From Paenibacillus xylanexedens (lineage in GTDB: Bacteria; Bacillota; Bacilli; Paenibacillales; Paenibacillaceae): 64,000 bases of DNA. Below, one piece after another: positions 17,147 through 25,782 of this stretch (the first letter of the stretch is position 1; each line of letters starts with the position of its first letter). The DNA lies in NCBI RefSeq assembly GCF_007676705.1, contig NZ_VEBF01000007.1, positions 62,001-126,000 on the forward strand, in the 5' to 3' direction. Made by a program: the position numbers and the translations under genes. The notes under the pieces are model-generated. The model searched no databases and was not told where the DNA came from. It saw only the letters and a list, made by a program, of their open reading frames with translations.

Positions 17147-19159
17147 TTACCGCAACAGTCTAAGCCCATTCAGAATAACCAGAATTGTACTCCCCTCATG
17201 ACCTACCACACCCAGAGGCAATGCGACATCTCGAAAAAAGTTACCTGCAATTAAGGCTAGAATGACCGTAATGGCAAAACACATATTTTGCTTCACCGTT
17301 CGCTGTGCTCGCCGAGCTTGCCCAATCACCCACGCGATCTCTTCAATGTTGTCGTTCATCAGCACCGCATCGGCAACCTCCAGTGCAGTGCCGCTCCCCG
17401 ACAACCCCATCCCCATACCAACCGTTGCCGCCGCGAGTGCCGGCGCATCATTAACTCCATCCCCTACCATCAGCACAGGACCATACTGTTTACGCAGTGC
17501 CTGTACCTGCTTCACTTTATCTTCAGGCAACAAGTCTGCATAGACCATGCTTACTCCTGTTTCACGCGCAATAACAGAAGCGGATCTGGCCCGATCACCT
17601 GTTAACATCGCAACCTGTACACCCATCGCTTTGAGCCTATTCACTGCTGCTGCTCCCTGAGGACGAACCGTGTCCCGCATCGCGATCAATCCGACTATTT
17701 CCCCATCTGCCATAACAACAGATACGGTTTTCCCTTCTCCTTCAAGACGGGAACATATATCACCCCATCCTGAAGATACGTTCACTTGGATAACATCATG
17801 TTTACCTAGATCAATGCTGCTGTCTTTCATCTCCTCAGACTTCATTGATTCCATTCCAGTTGTTTTTCCGACTCTCCAGACCACACCATCTACAGTTCCT
17901 TCGATGCCCCAACCTGTCATAGCCTGTACATGCTCCACTTCCTGAAGAGTAATGTTCTCCTTGTTTGCCTGATCTACAATGGCACGAGCCAAGGGGTGCA
18001 TGGAGAGACTTTCAATTGCCGCTACCGCAGATAACAGTTGCGTGCGATCTACACTCTCAACAGTTAGAATATCGGCGACTTGCGGGGTGCCCATGGTCAA
18101 TGTACCTGTCTTGTCAAAAGCTACGACCCGTGTCCGAGCCATATTCTCCATATGGGCACCTCCCTTGAAGAGAATGCCACGGCGGGCGCTGCTGGACATC
18201 GCGGACAGCATGACAGGCATAATGGAAGACACCAACGCACAGGGCGAAGCAACAACCAGGAATACCATTGCTTTGTAAAATGCCTCATTCCATGTCCAGC
18301 CGAGCAACAGCGGAGTTGCTGCAATCAAAAGTAAGGTTATTCCTACAACAATACGTGCGTAAATCCCTTCAAATCGCTCCATAAAACGCTGGGAATCGGG
18401 CACTTCCGCCTGCGCTTCTTCCACCATTTTAATGATTTTACCGAACAGCGACCCTTCAGCCGATTTTGTGACCTCTACGTACAATGCACCCTCCCCGTTT
18501 ACTGTACCTGCATATACTTCATCCCCTGCAACTTTGTCCACAGGCAGAGATTCTCCAGTGATAGACGACTGATTGATAAAAGAACTCCCCCGGTACACAA
18601 GGCCATCCGCTGGGATTAATTCTCCCGGTTTGACCAACAGCAGATCGCCCGGCTGCAGATCATCAATAGCCACGATGTTCATCTGTCCGTCCTCAATACG
18701 CATTGCAGTCTCTGGCTTGAGCGCCAGCAACGATGAGATATCCTTATGACTTCGTTCTGTCGCATAACTTTCCAACGCACCACTGAGTGCAAAAATAAAG
18801 ATTAGCATTGCGCCTTCATTCCAGTAGCCAATGGCTGCTGCCCCAAGTGAAGCGGCGATCATCAGTAGATTTACATCCAGATCACGGTCCTTGACCAGTG
18901 TCTCGATGCCCTCCTTCGCTTTGGTCCAACCGCCGACGACATAGGCAATAATGTAAAGCATGATGGACAATGTACCAAAATACGGTGCAGTTCCCCAGGC
19001 AATCAGCATCAACAGCCCACTGCCCAATGCGGATTGCATCTCTTTGTTTTGTAACATGGCTCGAAAATCAGGCTTACGTCCCCGGTTTGGACCTGGTGTT
19101 TGGGACGAGAGCTGCTCAGCTTGCTTCTGTCTGTGTACAGGTTGATGTATTGCTTGCAT
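17147..19159 (-). CDS. P1B-type heavy-metal efflux ATPase, P1B-4-like (PfeT/CoaT type)
   Basis: The 670-residue P-type ATPase has no N-terminal metal-binding domain. The actuator motif SITGESLPV is near residue 200, the metal-site motif SPC near residue 306, and the phosphorylated Asp near residue 349 in DKTGTLTMG. The hinge GDGVNDAPAL and the last-helix motif HEGST follow. SPC with HEGST marks the P1B-4 group, whose members export iron, cobalt or zinc; B. subtilis PfeT exports ferrous iron. Fur-like boxes upstream fit iron. I chose the ATG at 19159, with AAAGGA upstream; a GTG at 19168 is too close to that site. Confidence 0.88.
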   Translation of the reverse strand: MQAIHQPVHRQKQAEQLSSQTPGPNRGRKPDFRAMLQNKEMQSALGSGLLMLIAWGTAPYFGTLSIMLYIIAYVVGGWTKAKEGIETLVKDRDLDVNLLMIAASLGAAAIGYWNEGAMLIFIFALSGALESYATERSHKDISSLLALKPETAMRIEDGQMNIVAIDDLQPGDLLLVKPGELIPADGLVYRGSSFINQSSITGESLPVDKVAGDEVYAGTVNGEGALYVEVTKSAEGSLFGKIIKMVEEAQAEVPDSQRFMERFEGIYARIVVGITLLLIAATPLLLGWTWNEAFYKAMVFLVVASPCALVSSIMPVMLSAMSSSARRGILFKGGAHMENMARTRVVAFDKTGTLTMGTPQVADILTVESVDRTQLLSAVAAIESLSMHPLARAIVDQANKENITLQEVEHVQAMTGWGIEGTVDGVVWRVGKTTGMESMKSEEMKDSSIDLGKHDVIQVNVSSGWGDICSRLEGEGKTVSVVMADGEIVGLIAMRDTVRPQGAAAVNRLKAMGVQVAMLTGDRARSASVIARETGVSMVYADLLPEDKVKQVQALRKQYGPVLMVGDGVNDAPALAAATVGMGMGLSGSGTALEVADAVLMNDNIEEIAWVIGQARRAQRTVKQNMCFAITVILALIAGNFFRDVALPLGVVGHEGSTILVILNGLRLLR

Positions 19160-19230
19160 ATGAATCACGTTCCTTTCGAATGGTAGGTTTGGGGATGACG
19201 AGTCTGCTCAATCCCGCTCCCTAAAATGAA

Positions 19231-19259
19231 GTTGTATTGAGAATGAGAGCCATTGTTAA
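19231..19259 (-). promoter_or_regulatory. Likely promoter of the metal ATPase with a Fur/PerR-like box
   Basis: On the minus strand TTAACA (19259-19254) and TACAAC (19236-19231) are spaced by 17 bases. The spacer contains a sequence (19239-19257) matching 13 of 19 positions of the Fur consensus. Binding there would interfere with the promoter. Inference from sequence only. Confidence 0.45.
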
Positions 19260-19275
19260 TGCCCTAAAAATGACA

Positions 19276-19306
19276 CATGCTGCTGCGGGAATCCCGCAGC
19301 AGCATG
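19276..19306. other. Perfect 14-bp hairpin upstream of the metal ATPase
   Basis: CATGCTGCTGCGGG and CCCGCAGCAGCATG pair perfectly around a three-base loop. No proper T run follows on either strand. It lies between two Fur-like boxes. Its role is unknown. Confidence 0.7.
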
Positions 19307-19337
19307 GTTTTGTGAATGATTTTGAAATATCTCGAAT

Positions 19338-19356
19338 GAGAATGATAATCATTTTT
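19338..19356. promoter_or_regulatory. Fur box candidate
   Basis: GAGAATGATAATCATTTTT matches 16 of 19 bases of the classical Fur box (GATAATGATAATCATTATC), including its whole core. It lies about 180 bases upstream of the P1B-4 ATPase. It suggests iron control of that gene. Confidence 0.65.
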
Positions 19357-19469
19357 GCACTTATGCAATTGTTTTTACTCAATACAACTTTTAATCAGTA
19401 TATGCCTGTGATTCGCATTTGTAAATGGGCATTTTTCAACGGTAACTCATAAATGCATGTTCAAAAAGA

Positions 19470-19502
19470 CAAAAAGCCGCTGTCCCGAAGGACAACGGCT
19501 TA
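19470..19502 (-). terminator. Intrinsic terminator of metY
   Basis: AAGCCGTTGTCC and GGACAGCGGCTT pair around TTCG, and TTTTT follows on the minus strand. Confidence 0.9.
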
Positions 19503-19536
19503 AACCATCATTTTAATATTCGTTTGACCTGTTTAT

Positions 19537-20844
19537 TTACGCGCCTACACTTGCTCCCTGACTTGCTTTGATGGCTTGCTCCAGATCATAGATAATATCT
19601 TGAATGTTCTCTGTACCCACAGAGAGGCGAATGAGCTCCGGGTTAACCCCTGCGGCAGTCTGTTCATCTTCGGTCAACTGCGCATGAGTTGTGCTCGCCG
19701 GGTGAATGATCAGTGATTTGGAATCGCCCACGTTCGCAAGGTGAGAGAACAGTTTGACACTTTCAATCAACTTGCGACCCGCGTCCGCACCACCTTTGAT
19801 TCCAAAAGTCAGAATGGCACCCTGCCCTCTTGGCAGATACTTCTGTGCAAGCTCGTAAGAGCCGTGGCTCGGTAGACCTGCATAACTTACCCAAGACACA
19901 TCTTCATGTTTCTCAAGGAATTCCGCAACAGCCAGAGCGTTGCTACTATGACGTTCCACACGCAGGTGCAATGTCTCCAGTCCTTGCAGCAACAACCATG
20001 AGTTGAATGGAGAGATCGTTGCACCCAGGTCGCGTAGCAGTTGTACCCGTGCTTTGATAATATAAGCGATCGGTCCAACCGCTTCCGTATATACAACACC
20101 GTTATAACTGGAATCTGGCTCCGTCAATCCAGGGAATTTTCCACTTGCTTTCCAGTCAAATTTTCCGCTGTCCACGATCACGCCACCAATGGACGTACCA
20201 TGACCTCCAATAAATTTCGTCGCAGAGTGAACAACGATATCAGCTCCATGTTCGATTGGACGAAGCAAGTACGGACTTGGGAACGTATTATCCACGATCA
20301 AAGGGATGCCATGTTCATGGGCGATGGCTGCCACCGCTTCAATATCCAGTACATTCCCCTTCGGATTACCGATTGTTTCGGCATACAATGCTTTCGTTTT
20401 CTCCGTAATCGCTGCCCGGAAATTCTCAGGATCACTGGAATCCACAAATTTTACGTCCAGGCCCAGTTTCGGCAAAGTAGTCGAGAATAGATTATACGTC
20501 CCCCCATACAAACTCGCCGAAGACACGATCTCATCCCCTGCACCGGCAATATTCAGAAGCGAAAACGTAATAGCTGCCTGACCGGAAGCTGTAGCGAGCG
20601 CCCCAGCTCCGCCTTCCAACGCCGCAATCCGTTGCTCAAACACATCGGTTGTTGGATTCATCAGGCGGGTATAGATGTTGCCAAACTCTTTCAAACCAAA
20701 CAGATTAGCTGCATGCTCGGTGTCCTTGAATCCATAGGATGTCGTCTGATACAAAGGCACAGCTCGTGCGTTGGTGGTTGGATCAATCTCCTGGCCTGCA
20801 TGAATTGCCAATGTTTCAAATGAAAGCTCACGTTCGTTTGACAT
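19537..20844 (-). CDS. metY: O-acetylhomoserine sulfhydrylase (aminocarboxypropyltransferase)
   Basis: This 435-residue PLP enzyme of the Cys/Met metabolism family makes homocysteine from O-acetylhomoserine and sulfide. The PLP lysine is in HSATKFIGGHG, and the N-terminal ETLAIHAGQEIDP and QTTSYGFKDTEHA motifs are typical of MetY rather than of MetB or MetC. The ATG at 20844 has AAGGGAGG upstream; an earlier ATG (20937) would add 31 residues unlike the family. I see no S-box riboswitch in front. A dyad at 20946-20978 may be a regulatory site. Confidence 0.92.
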   Translation of the reverse strand: MSNERELSFETLAIHAGQEIDPTTNARAVPLYQTTSYGFKDTEHAANLFGLKEFGNIYTRLMNPTTDVFEQRIAALEGGAGALATASGQAAITFSLLNIAGAGDEIVSSASLYGGTYNLFSTTLPKLGLDVKFVDSSDPENFRAAITEKTKALYAETIGNPKGNVLDIEAVAAIAHEHGIPLIVDNTFPSPYLLRPIEHGADIVVHSATKFIGGHGTSIGGVIVDSGKFDWKASGKFPGLTEPDSSYNGVVYTEAVGPIAYIIKARVQLLRDLGATISPFNSWLLLQGLETLHLRVERHSSNALAVAEFLEKHEDVSWVSYAGLPSHGSYELAQKYLPRGQGAILTFGIKGGADAGRKLIESVKLFSHLANVGDSKSLIIHPASTTHAQLTEDEQTAAGVNPELIRLSVGTENIQDIIYDLEQAIKASQGASVGA

Positions 20845-20945
20845 AAATCTGAATCCTCCCTTGGTATACGTTCTCTGAGTCCTGATGTCTTCGCATGGTG
20901 GCGTATGTTTTCCATATTCTCTCACAAGATGTCGCATTTGAAAAG

Positions 20946-20978
20946 AATTATTTCCGATTTATCCGATAAGAAATAATT
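20946..20978. promoter_or_regulatory. Inverted repeat upstream of metY
   Basis: AATTATTTC and GAAATAATT form a nine-base dyad around 15 bases. It lies about 100 bases upstream of the metY start and could be an operator. No regulator is identified. Confidence 0.35.
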
Positions 20979-21005
20979 AATATGTATTTAGTCGATTACT
21001 GTACC

Positions 21006-21034
21006 AAAAAAACCTTTGCCCTCGCAAAGGTTTT
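21006..21034 (-). terminator. Intrinsic terminator of the kdu operon
   Basis: AACCTTTGC and GCAAAGGTT pair, with a run of seven T on the minus strand, about 50 bases after the last gene of the operon. Confidence 0.9.
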
Positions 21035-21080
21035 TCGGCTATTTTGGCTTCGGTATGCAAAACCAAATATAGGTTTTTAC

Positions 21081-21926
21081 TTAAACTCGAACTGCACTCC
21101 ATACGTCACGCAAATGTTTGGCCGCAGGCACCGCTTCTTCCGCAGTTACACCTTCAAGTGAAATATCGATATGTGGCTTATATGTTTTGAGCAATTCAAA
21201 AAATAACGGATAATCCAGTATGCCCGCCCCAGGTACAGGATTGAACTTCTCTCCCTGTGCGTCGAAGGCCACATCCTTGGCATGAATCACGATCATGCGC
21301 TGATACAGTGACTCCATCACCTCGCGCAAGAAAGCCCCTTGATCTGCTGCGTGTGGGTGTTTGATCAGATTACACGGATCGAACAGCATCCCCAGATTGG
21401 AAGAAGGAATCTCTTCAAACAACCGTGTCATATGCTCATGAGTATGAAGGGTGTGGGTGGACACAGGCTCAATCGCCGCATGTACGCCCCACTTCTCGGC
21501 TTCCTCAGCCAACTCCTCAACCGTTTCTTTCAGCACGCTCCACGCCTTCTCTTCATATCCATCCGGATGTGTATCCTGATAGGTGTCCAAGCCCCCGGTC
21601 TCCGTTGCCACCATGCTGCAACCAAAATCCCGGGCATAACGCAGATGCTCCTTGAATCGATCAATGTCCGCACGTCTTGTTACCGGATCAGGGTCAATCG
21701 GATTAATATAACAGCCCAGTACCGCAATCTTCACCCCGCGCTGTGCAAATTGATCTCCAATCTCATTCGCAAGTCCTGGACTTAGTTTGCCATTGGACGA
21801 GTCCACATCGGATAATGCTTTGGCAAGCGCCAACTGCACGGAATTGAATCCGTTATCCGCAATCGTCTGCGCAAGCTCTGCTGTAGGCTGTTTGCCAAAT
21901 GTATGCGCCAGAATACCAAGTTTCAT
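21081..21926 (-). CDS. Sugar phosphate isomerase/epimerase-like TIM-barrel protein
   Basis: The 281-residue protein belongs to the xylose-isomerase-like TIM barrel superfamily (IolE/IolI-like). It starts MKLGILAHTFG and keeps acidic and His residues typical of the metal site: ATETGGLD, AAIEPV, MLFDPCNL, VIHAKDV and DISLEGV. AAGGAGG precedes the ATG. It is the last gene of a kduI-regulator-kduD unit, starting 37 bases after kduD. That setting suggests a step in uronate or a related sugar acid pathway, but the exact substrate is unknown. Confidence 0.75.
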   Translation of the reverse strand: MKLGILAHTFGKQPTAELAQTIADNGFNSVQLALAKALSDVDSSNGKLSPGLANEIGDQFAQRGVKIAVLGCYINPIDPDPVTRRADIDRFKEHLRYARDFGCSMVATETGGLDTYQDTHPDGYEEKAWSVLKETVEELAEEAEKWGVHAAIEPVSTHTLHTHEHMTRLFEEIPSSNLGMLFDPCNLIKHPHAADQGAFLREVMESLYQRMIVIHAKDVAFDAQGEKFNPVPGAGILDYPLFFELLKTYKPHIDISLEGVTAEEAVPAAKHLRDVWSAVRV

Positions 21927-21963
21927 GTCACTGCCTCCTTATGCAAGTCCGATCATTAAGAGA

Positions 21964-22716
21964 TTAACGAGCCATCCAGCCGCCATCGACATTCAGTACA
22001 TGACCATTCAGATAATCCGAAGCTGCGGATGCCAGAAAGACTACCGGGCCTTTCAGATCTTCCGGTGTACCCCAACGTCCAGCAGGAATACGGGCTGTAA
22101 TATCCCGGTAACGATTCTCGTCTGCACGGATCTGGGTGGTATTATCCGTTTCCATGTAACCCGGTGCGATCCCGTTAATCTGAATACCCCTACCTGCCCA
22201 TTCATTGGCGAGTGCTTTGGTTAAACCGGCAACACCATGTTTACTGGCTGTATAACCCGGTACATTAATCCCGCCTTGATAGGACAACATGGATGCAATA
22301 TTAATGATTTTGCCACTTCCGCGTTCAATCATATGTCTGCCAGCCAATTGGCTCAGGAAAAATACCGTATTCAGGTTCAGGCCGATCACATCGTGCCAGT
22401 CCTGCCCTGCATGGTCAACCGCAGGTGTGCGGCGAATGATTCCGGCATTGTTGACCAGAATATCAATTCGGCCCTGGAACGCAAGCGCCTTTTCGAACAC
22501 AGCCGACAACTCATCTTCACGACTTAAATCCGCTTCAATCACATAAGCTTTGCGCCCAAGTGCTTCGATCGCACTTGCCGTTTCCGCAGGCTTGGAGTAA
22601 GAGACCAATACCACATCGGCGCCCGCTTCTGCCAGGCCAATGGCCATCCCTTGTCCTAGTCCTCCCGAGGTACCTGTCACCAGTGCAACTTGTCCGCTTA
22701 AATCAAATGGGTTCAT
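21964..22716 (-). CDS. kduD: 2-Dehydro-3-deoxy-D-gluconate 5-dehydrogenase
   Basis: This 250-residue short-chain dehydrogenase reduces 2,5-diketo-3-deoxygluconate to 2-keto-3-deoxygluconate in pectin and polyuronate breakdown. The NAD(P) motif TGTSGGLGQG, the structural NNAGI and the catalytic Tyr-Lys pair in YTASKHG are present, with a Ser in IASMLSYQGG. The C-terminal HVLNVDGGWMAR is typical of KduD. It lies downstream of kduI and a DeoR-type regulator in the same direction. Length is normal. Confidence 0.92.
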   Translation of the reverse strand: MNPFDLSGQVALVTGTSGGLGQGMAIGLAEAGADVVLVSYSKPAETASAIEALGRKAYVIEADLSREDELSAVFEKALAFQGRIDILVNNAGIIRRTPAVDHAGQDWHDVIGLNLNTVFFLSQLAGRHMIERGSGKIINIASMLSYQGGINVPGYTASKHGVAGLTKALANEWAGRGIQINGIAPGYMETDNTTQIRADENRYRDITARIPAGRWGTPEDLKGPVVFLASAASDYLNGHVLNVDGGWMAR

Positions 22717-22793
22717 GAATGATTCCTCCGCATGGTTTGATGTGCAAACAATAGCTCCTAACGTTTCTTTAATCCCGTGAATGATATATGAGG

Positions 22794-23555
22794 TTAACTT
22801 TGATAATCCACTGTGACACCGCTCTGTTCGTACAAGGCAGCCGTCTCTTCATCCAGACGACCGTCACTAATAATGTAGTCCAGTTCCGAACACTGAGCGA
22901 AAGTCCGAAGTGCAAATTGTCCGAATTTATAATGATCCACAACGCCGTATACCTGCTGCGAGGCAGATATCATTGCTTTTTTCAACGGAACCAGATCTCC
23001 CGTGTAGATCGATAAACCAAAGTCCGGATGAAGAGCTGTCGTCGATATAAAGGCTTTGTGAATGTTAAGACCGGATATAAACGCAGCCGTATCATCCCCC
23101 ACCAGCATATTCCGTACACGAGCCCCGCCAGGCACAACCAGTCGCACCTGCTCCTTTTTGGTTAGCTCCGCAATAATGAACAGATCATTAGTCACTACCG
23201 TCAGTGGCTGATTGTCGAGACGTTTGGCCATCTCCAGCGTGGTGCTGCCACCATCGAGAGCAACAATATCTCCAGGTCGAATGTAAGCAAGGGCACGCTC
23301 AGCAATTTCCGTCTTCTCCGGATGATGCTTCTCTGTGACTCCACGGCTGTTGAGGATCCCGTACTGGTCATTCTGAGCCAGCATAGCCCCGCCATGGACA
23401 CGTACGAGCAGTCCCATGCTCTCCAACTTGTCGAGATCCTCTCGGACAGTCTTCCCAGTCACCTGCAACAGATCACTGAGATCACTGACGGTTACTTCCT
23501 GACGCTCCAACAGAGCCTCCATAATTTTTTCATGTCTTTTCAATGGATTCATCAT
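22794..23555 (-). CDS. DeoR/GlpR family transcriptional regulator
   Basis: The 253-residue protein has an N-terminal helix-turn-helix (about residues 1-55, QEVTVSDLSDLLQVTGKTVREDL). The DeoR sugar-phosphate-binding domain follows, with ALDGGSTTLEMAKRL, VTNDLFI and VDHYKFGQFA. It lies between kduI and kduD, so it probably controls this operon and senses a pathway intermediate. AGGAAG is six bases before the ATG at 23555. Three 10-bp direct repeats upstream of kduI are candidate binding sites. Confidence 0.87.
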   Translation of the reverse strand: MMNPLKRHEKIMEALLERQEVTVSDLSDLLQVTGKTVREDLDKLESMGLLVRVHGGAMLAQNDQYGILNSRGVTEKHHPEKTEIAERALAYIRPGDIVALDGGSTTLEMAKRLDNQPLTVVTNDLFIIAELTKKEQVRLVVPGGARVRNMLVGDDTAAFISGLNIHKAFISTTALHPDFGLSIYTGDLVPLKKAMISASQQVYGVVDHYKFGQFALRTFAQCSELDYIISDGRLDEETAALYEQSGVTVDYQS

Positions 23556-23580
23556 AATCAACTTCCTATACTACCTGAGT

Positions 23581-23745
23581 TAAATGAATAACAGTTTCAC
23601 ACGTACACTTCGGGTACAGAAAACCTTCCGATCACTCTTATCCCCAAATTTTCTTTAATCCCTTTTTTAAAGGGAAAAATCTGGTGATAAAGGCGCACGC
23701 TTCGCTTCTTCTGGTCCTTTCTGTACCCTCCGTTCTAGTGTCTAC
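23581..23745. repeat. Structured intergenic repeat, copy C
   Basis: It starts TAAATGAA and keeps CAGAAAACC, ATCCCCAAATTTTC, an inner CCCTTTTTTAAAGGG hairpin, AAATCTGGTGATAAAGGCGC, CTTCGCTTCTTC and GGTCCTTTCTG. These align with copies A and B. It lies between kduI and the regulator gene, so it would be within the kdu transcript. Confidence 0.78.
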
Positions 23746-23777
23746 CCTGTCAATTTAACTCAGACATCTGTAATTTA

Positions 23778-24617
23778 TTATTTCAGGTCTTTCATCGCTA
23801 CACCGTCCATATCTTCGAACGTCTGATTCTCACCAGCCATTGCCCAACAGAACGTGTAGTTGCTTGTGCCCACACCACTGTGAATGGACCAGCTTGGGGA
23901 GATGATCGCCTGACGATCACGTACAACCAGATGACGCGTTTCGTTCGGCTCACCCATCATGTGGAATACAACGCCGTCTTCAGGCAGATTCCAGTACAAG
24001 TATACTTCGGAACGGCGATTATGGGTATGTGCCGGCATGGTATTCCACATGTTGCCCTTGTCGAGTTCGGTAATACCCATCACCAACTGACAGCTTTGAA
24101 TTCCACCTTCTCCTTGGTGAATATAACGATAGATCGTACGTTCATTGGAAGTTTCGATGCTGCCCAAGTGATTTGGTTGAGCTTGCTCTTGTGTTGCTTT
24201 TACCGTTGGATAGGTGTGGTGAGCCGGTGTGGATACAAAATAGAATTGGGCAGGTTGAGCCTTGTCACTGCTCGTGAACACGACTTCCTTCACACCTCTA
24301 CCGATGTAGAGACATTCCTTTGCTCCAATCTCATAGCCTTGTCCATCCGCTGTCACTGTTCCATGACCACCTACATTAATGATACCGATTTCACGACGCT
24401 CCAAGAAAAAGTTCGTTCCGATATCCTTCAGGTTTACTTCAAGCGCAATGTCTTTGCTTTGAGGTACAGCCGTTCCCACAATATAACGATCCACATGAGA
24501 ATATACGGTTACCAGTTCATCCGTTGCGAATAGTTGCTCCATCAGAAATTCCTCGCGCAGTCGGGACGTATCATAGGTTTTTACTTCGTTCGGGTGTGCA
24601 GCATAGCGATTTTCCAT
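23778..24617 (-). CDS. kduI: 5-Dehydro-4-deoxy-D-glucuronate isomerase
   Basis: This 279-residue cupin-type enzyme isomerises the unsaturated uronate product to 2,5-diketo-3-deoxygluconate, the substrate of KduD. The N-terminus (MENRYAAHPNEVKTYDT) is characteristic. The metal site is seen as PAHTHNRRSEVYLYW, with further His residues in the C-terminal half. It is the first gene of the kdu operon. GAAGGGA precedes the ATG. With the downstream kduD, and KDPG aldolase elsewhere in the window, it points to growth on pectin or other uronate polymers. Confidence 0.95.
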   Translation of the reverse strand: MENRYAAHPNEVKTYDTSRLREEFLMEQLFATDELVTVYSHVDRYIVGTAVPQSKDIALEVNLKDIGTNFFLERREIGIINVGGHGTVTADGQGYEIGAKECLYIGRGVKEVVFTSSDKAQPAQFYFVSTPAHHTYPTVKATQEQAQPNHLGSIETSNERTIYRYIHQGEGGIQSCQLVMGITELDKGNMWNTMPAHTHNRRSEVYLYWNLPEDGVVFHMMGEPNETRHLVVRDRQAIISPSWSIHSGVGTSNYTFCWAMAGENQTFEDMDGVAMKDLK

Positions 24618-24669
24618 TATTAATCCATTCCCTTCGTCATTTAAATTAGTTGAGATTGATATTATTAAT

Positions 24670-24699
24670 GTTCATATAAGTTCATTTTAGTTCATTATG
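24670..24699. promoter_or_regulatory. Three 10-bp direct repeats upstream of kduI
   Basis: GTTCATATAA, GTTCATTTTA and GTTCATTATG follow one another exactly, one helical turn apart, about 55 bases upstream of kduI. On the minus strand TTGAAA (24725-24720) could be the -35 box. Regulators of the DeoR type often bind direct repeats, so this is a candidate operator for the regulator encoded in the operon. Confidence 0.5.
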
Positions 24700-24773
24700 T
24701 ATCTTTTGTGTACCTTTATTTTCAAAAAAATTCATCTAATTAATTATTAATGATGTTTATTTCTCAATAAAAA

Positions 24774-24822
24774 ACAAAAAGAGATCCCCGCAGTCTGTAA
24801 TACAAGACCGGGAGATCTCTTT
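24774..24822 (-). terminator. Intrinsic terminator of the qox operon
   Basis: AGAGATCTCCCGG and the partner CGGGGATCTCTTTTTG form an imperfect stem with a T run on the minus strand, directly after the stop at 24832. Confidence 0.85.
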
Positions 24823-24831
24823 GATCACATA

Positions 24832-25161
24832 TTAATGTGCAACAGCGTTGTTAAGCATAATCCAGATCGAACCAATCACGATAGTCATCATGATCAGCAA
24901 ACCGAAGATAAGAGCCATAACATTCCAGCGTGGTTTCTCTGTTTCACGAATATGCATGAAGAAGAAGAGTTGAACCACAAACTGCAGTGCCGCTGTGCCA
25001 AGAACAACTATGAGTGTTCCTGTTCTTTCCATCATATCATTGAGAACCACCACAAGTGGAATGATTGTCAGAACGACGGACAGGATGAAGCCGATGACAT
25101 AAGACTTCAGTGAACCATGTTGCTCATGACCGTGGGAATCATGTGAGTTGTGCTCTGACAT
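24832..25161 (-). CDS. qoxD: Quinol oxidase subunit IV
   Basis: The 109-residue protein has a His-rich N-terminus and three membrane helices. It matches the small subunit IV of haem-copper quinol oxidases (CyoD/QoxD family), with the typical QFVVQLFFFMHI segment. This subunit helps assembly and stability rather than catalysis. Its ATG directly follows the TAG of the subunit III gene, so the two are tightly coupled. It is the last gene of the operon, with a terminator after it. Confidence 0.92.
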   Translation of the reverse strand: MSEHNSHDSHGHEQHGSLKSYVIGFILSVVLTIIPLVVVLNDMMERTGTLIVVLGTAALQFVVQLFFFMHIRETEKPRWNVMALIFGLLIMMTIVIGSIWIMLNNAVAH

Positions 25162-25782
25162 CTACATCACCCCCATGAGATAGACGATCGACAGGAGGAA
25201 AATCCATACGACGTCCAAGAAGTGCCAGTACAAGCTGATTACGTTGATTTTACCGCGAGTAACATCGGTAATACCACGTTTTTTCAGTTGTAACATAAGT
25301 CCAATCATCCAGATCAGACCGAGCGATACGTGAAGTCCGTGAGTTCCCACAAGGGTGAAGAATGCGCCAGAAGCAGCACTCGTTGTAAAGCTAAACCCTT
25401 CGTGAATCAACTCAATAAACTCATATACTTCCAGTGCGATAAAGCTTGCACCCAGAACGGCTGTAACGGCCAGCCAACTGATTAATTGTTTTACTTTGCC
25501 TTGATTCATCGCCAGTACGGCTAGTCCGCTCGTGAATGAACTTGTGAGCAAGATAAACGTTTCGGCAATAACACCAGGCATTTTGATCAATTCAGACAAA
25601 ATCGGTCCGCCCGCCGTATTGTCACGCAACACAATGAAGGTTGCGAACAATACGGAGAACAGGATAACGTCGGAAATCAGGAAGAACCAGAATCCGAGAA
25701 TTTTCATTTCCTGTGGATCATGATGTCCATGGTCGTGACCATGTGCATGATTCTCACCGTGCTTAGCGGCTGCTTGAGCCAT
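25162..25782 (-). CDS. qoxC: Quinol oxidase subunit III
   Basis: The 206-residue protein has a His-rich N-terminal tail (GHDHGHH) and five membrane helices, with GFWFFLISDVILFSVLF and GTHGLHVSLGLIWM typical of subunit III. It is part of the terminal quinol oxidase complex in the cell membrane. The ATG immediately follows the stop of qoxB, and a G-rich ribosome binding site lies in the end of qoxB. Spacing shows translational coupling. Confidence 0.94.
   Translation of the reverse strand: MAQAAAKHGENHAHGHDHGHHDPQEMKILGFWFFLISDVILFSVLFATFIVLRDNTAGGPILSELIKMPGVIAETFILLTSSFTSGLAVLAMNQGKVKQLISWLAVTAVLGASFIALEVYEFIELIHEGFSFTTSAASGAFFTLVGTHGLHVSLGLIWMIGLMLQLKKRGITDVTRGKINVISLYWHFLDVVWIFLLSIVYLMGVM

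Noticed and set aside
20845..20980. S-box (SAM) riboswitch in front of metY
   Set aside because: The conserved core and stem pattern of SAM-I leaders is absent and no terminator lies in the leader.
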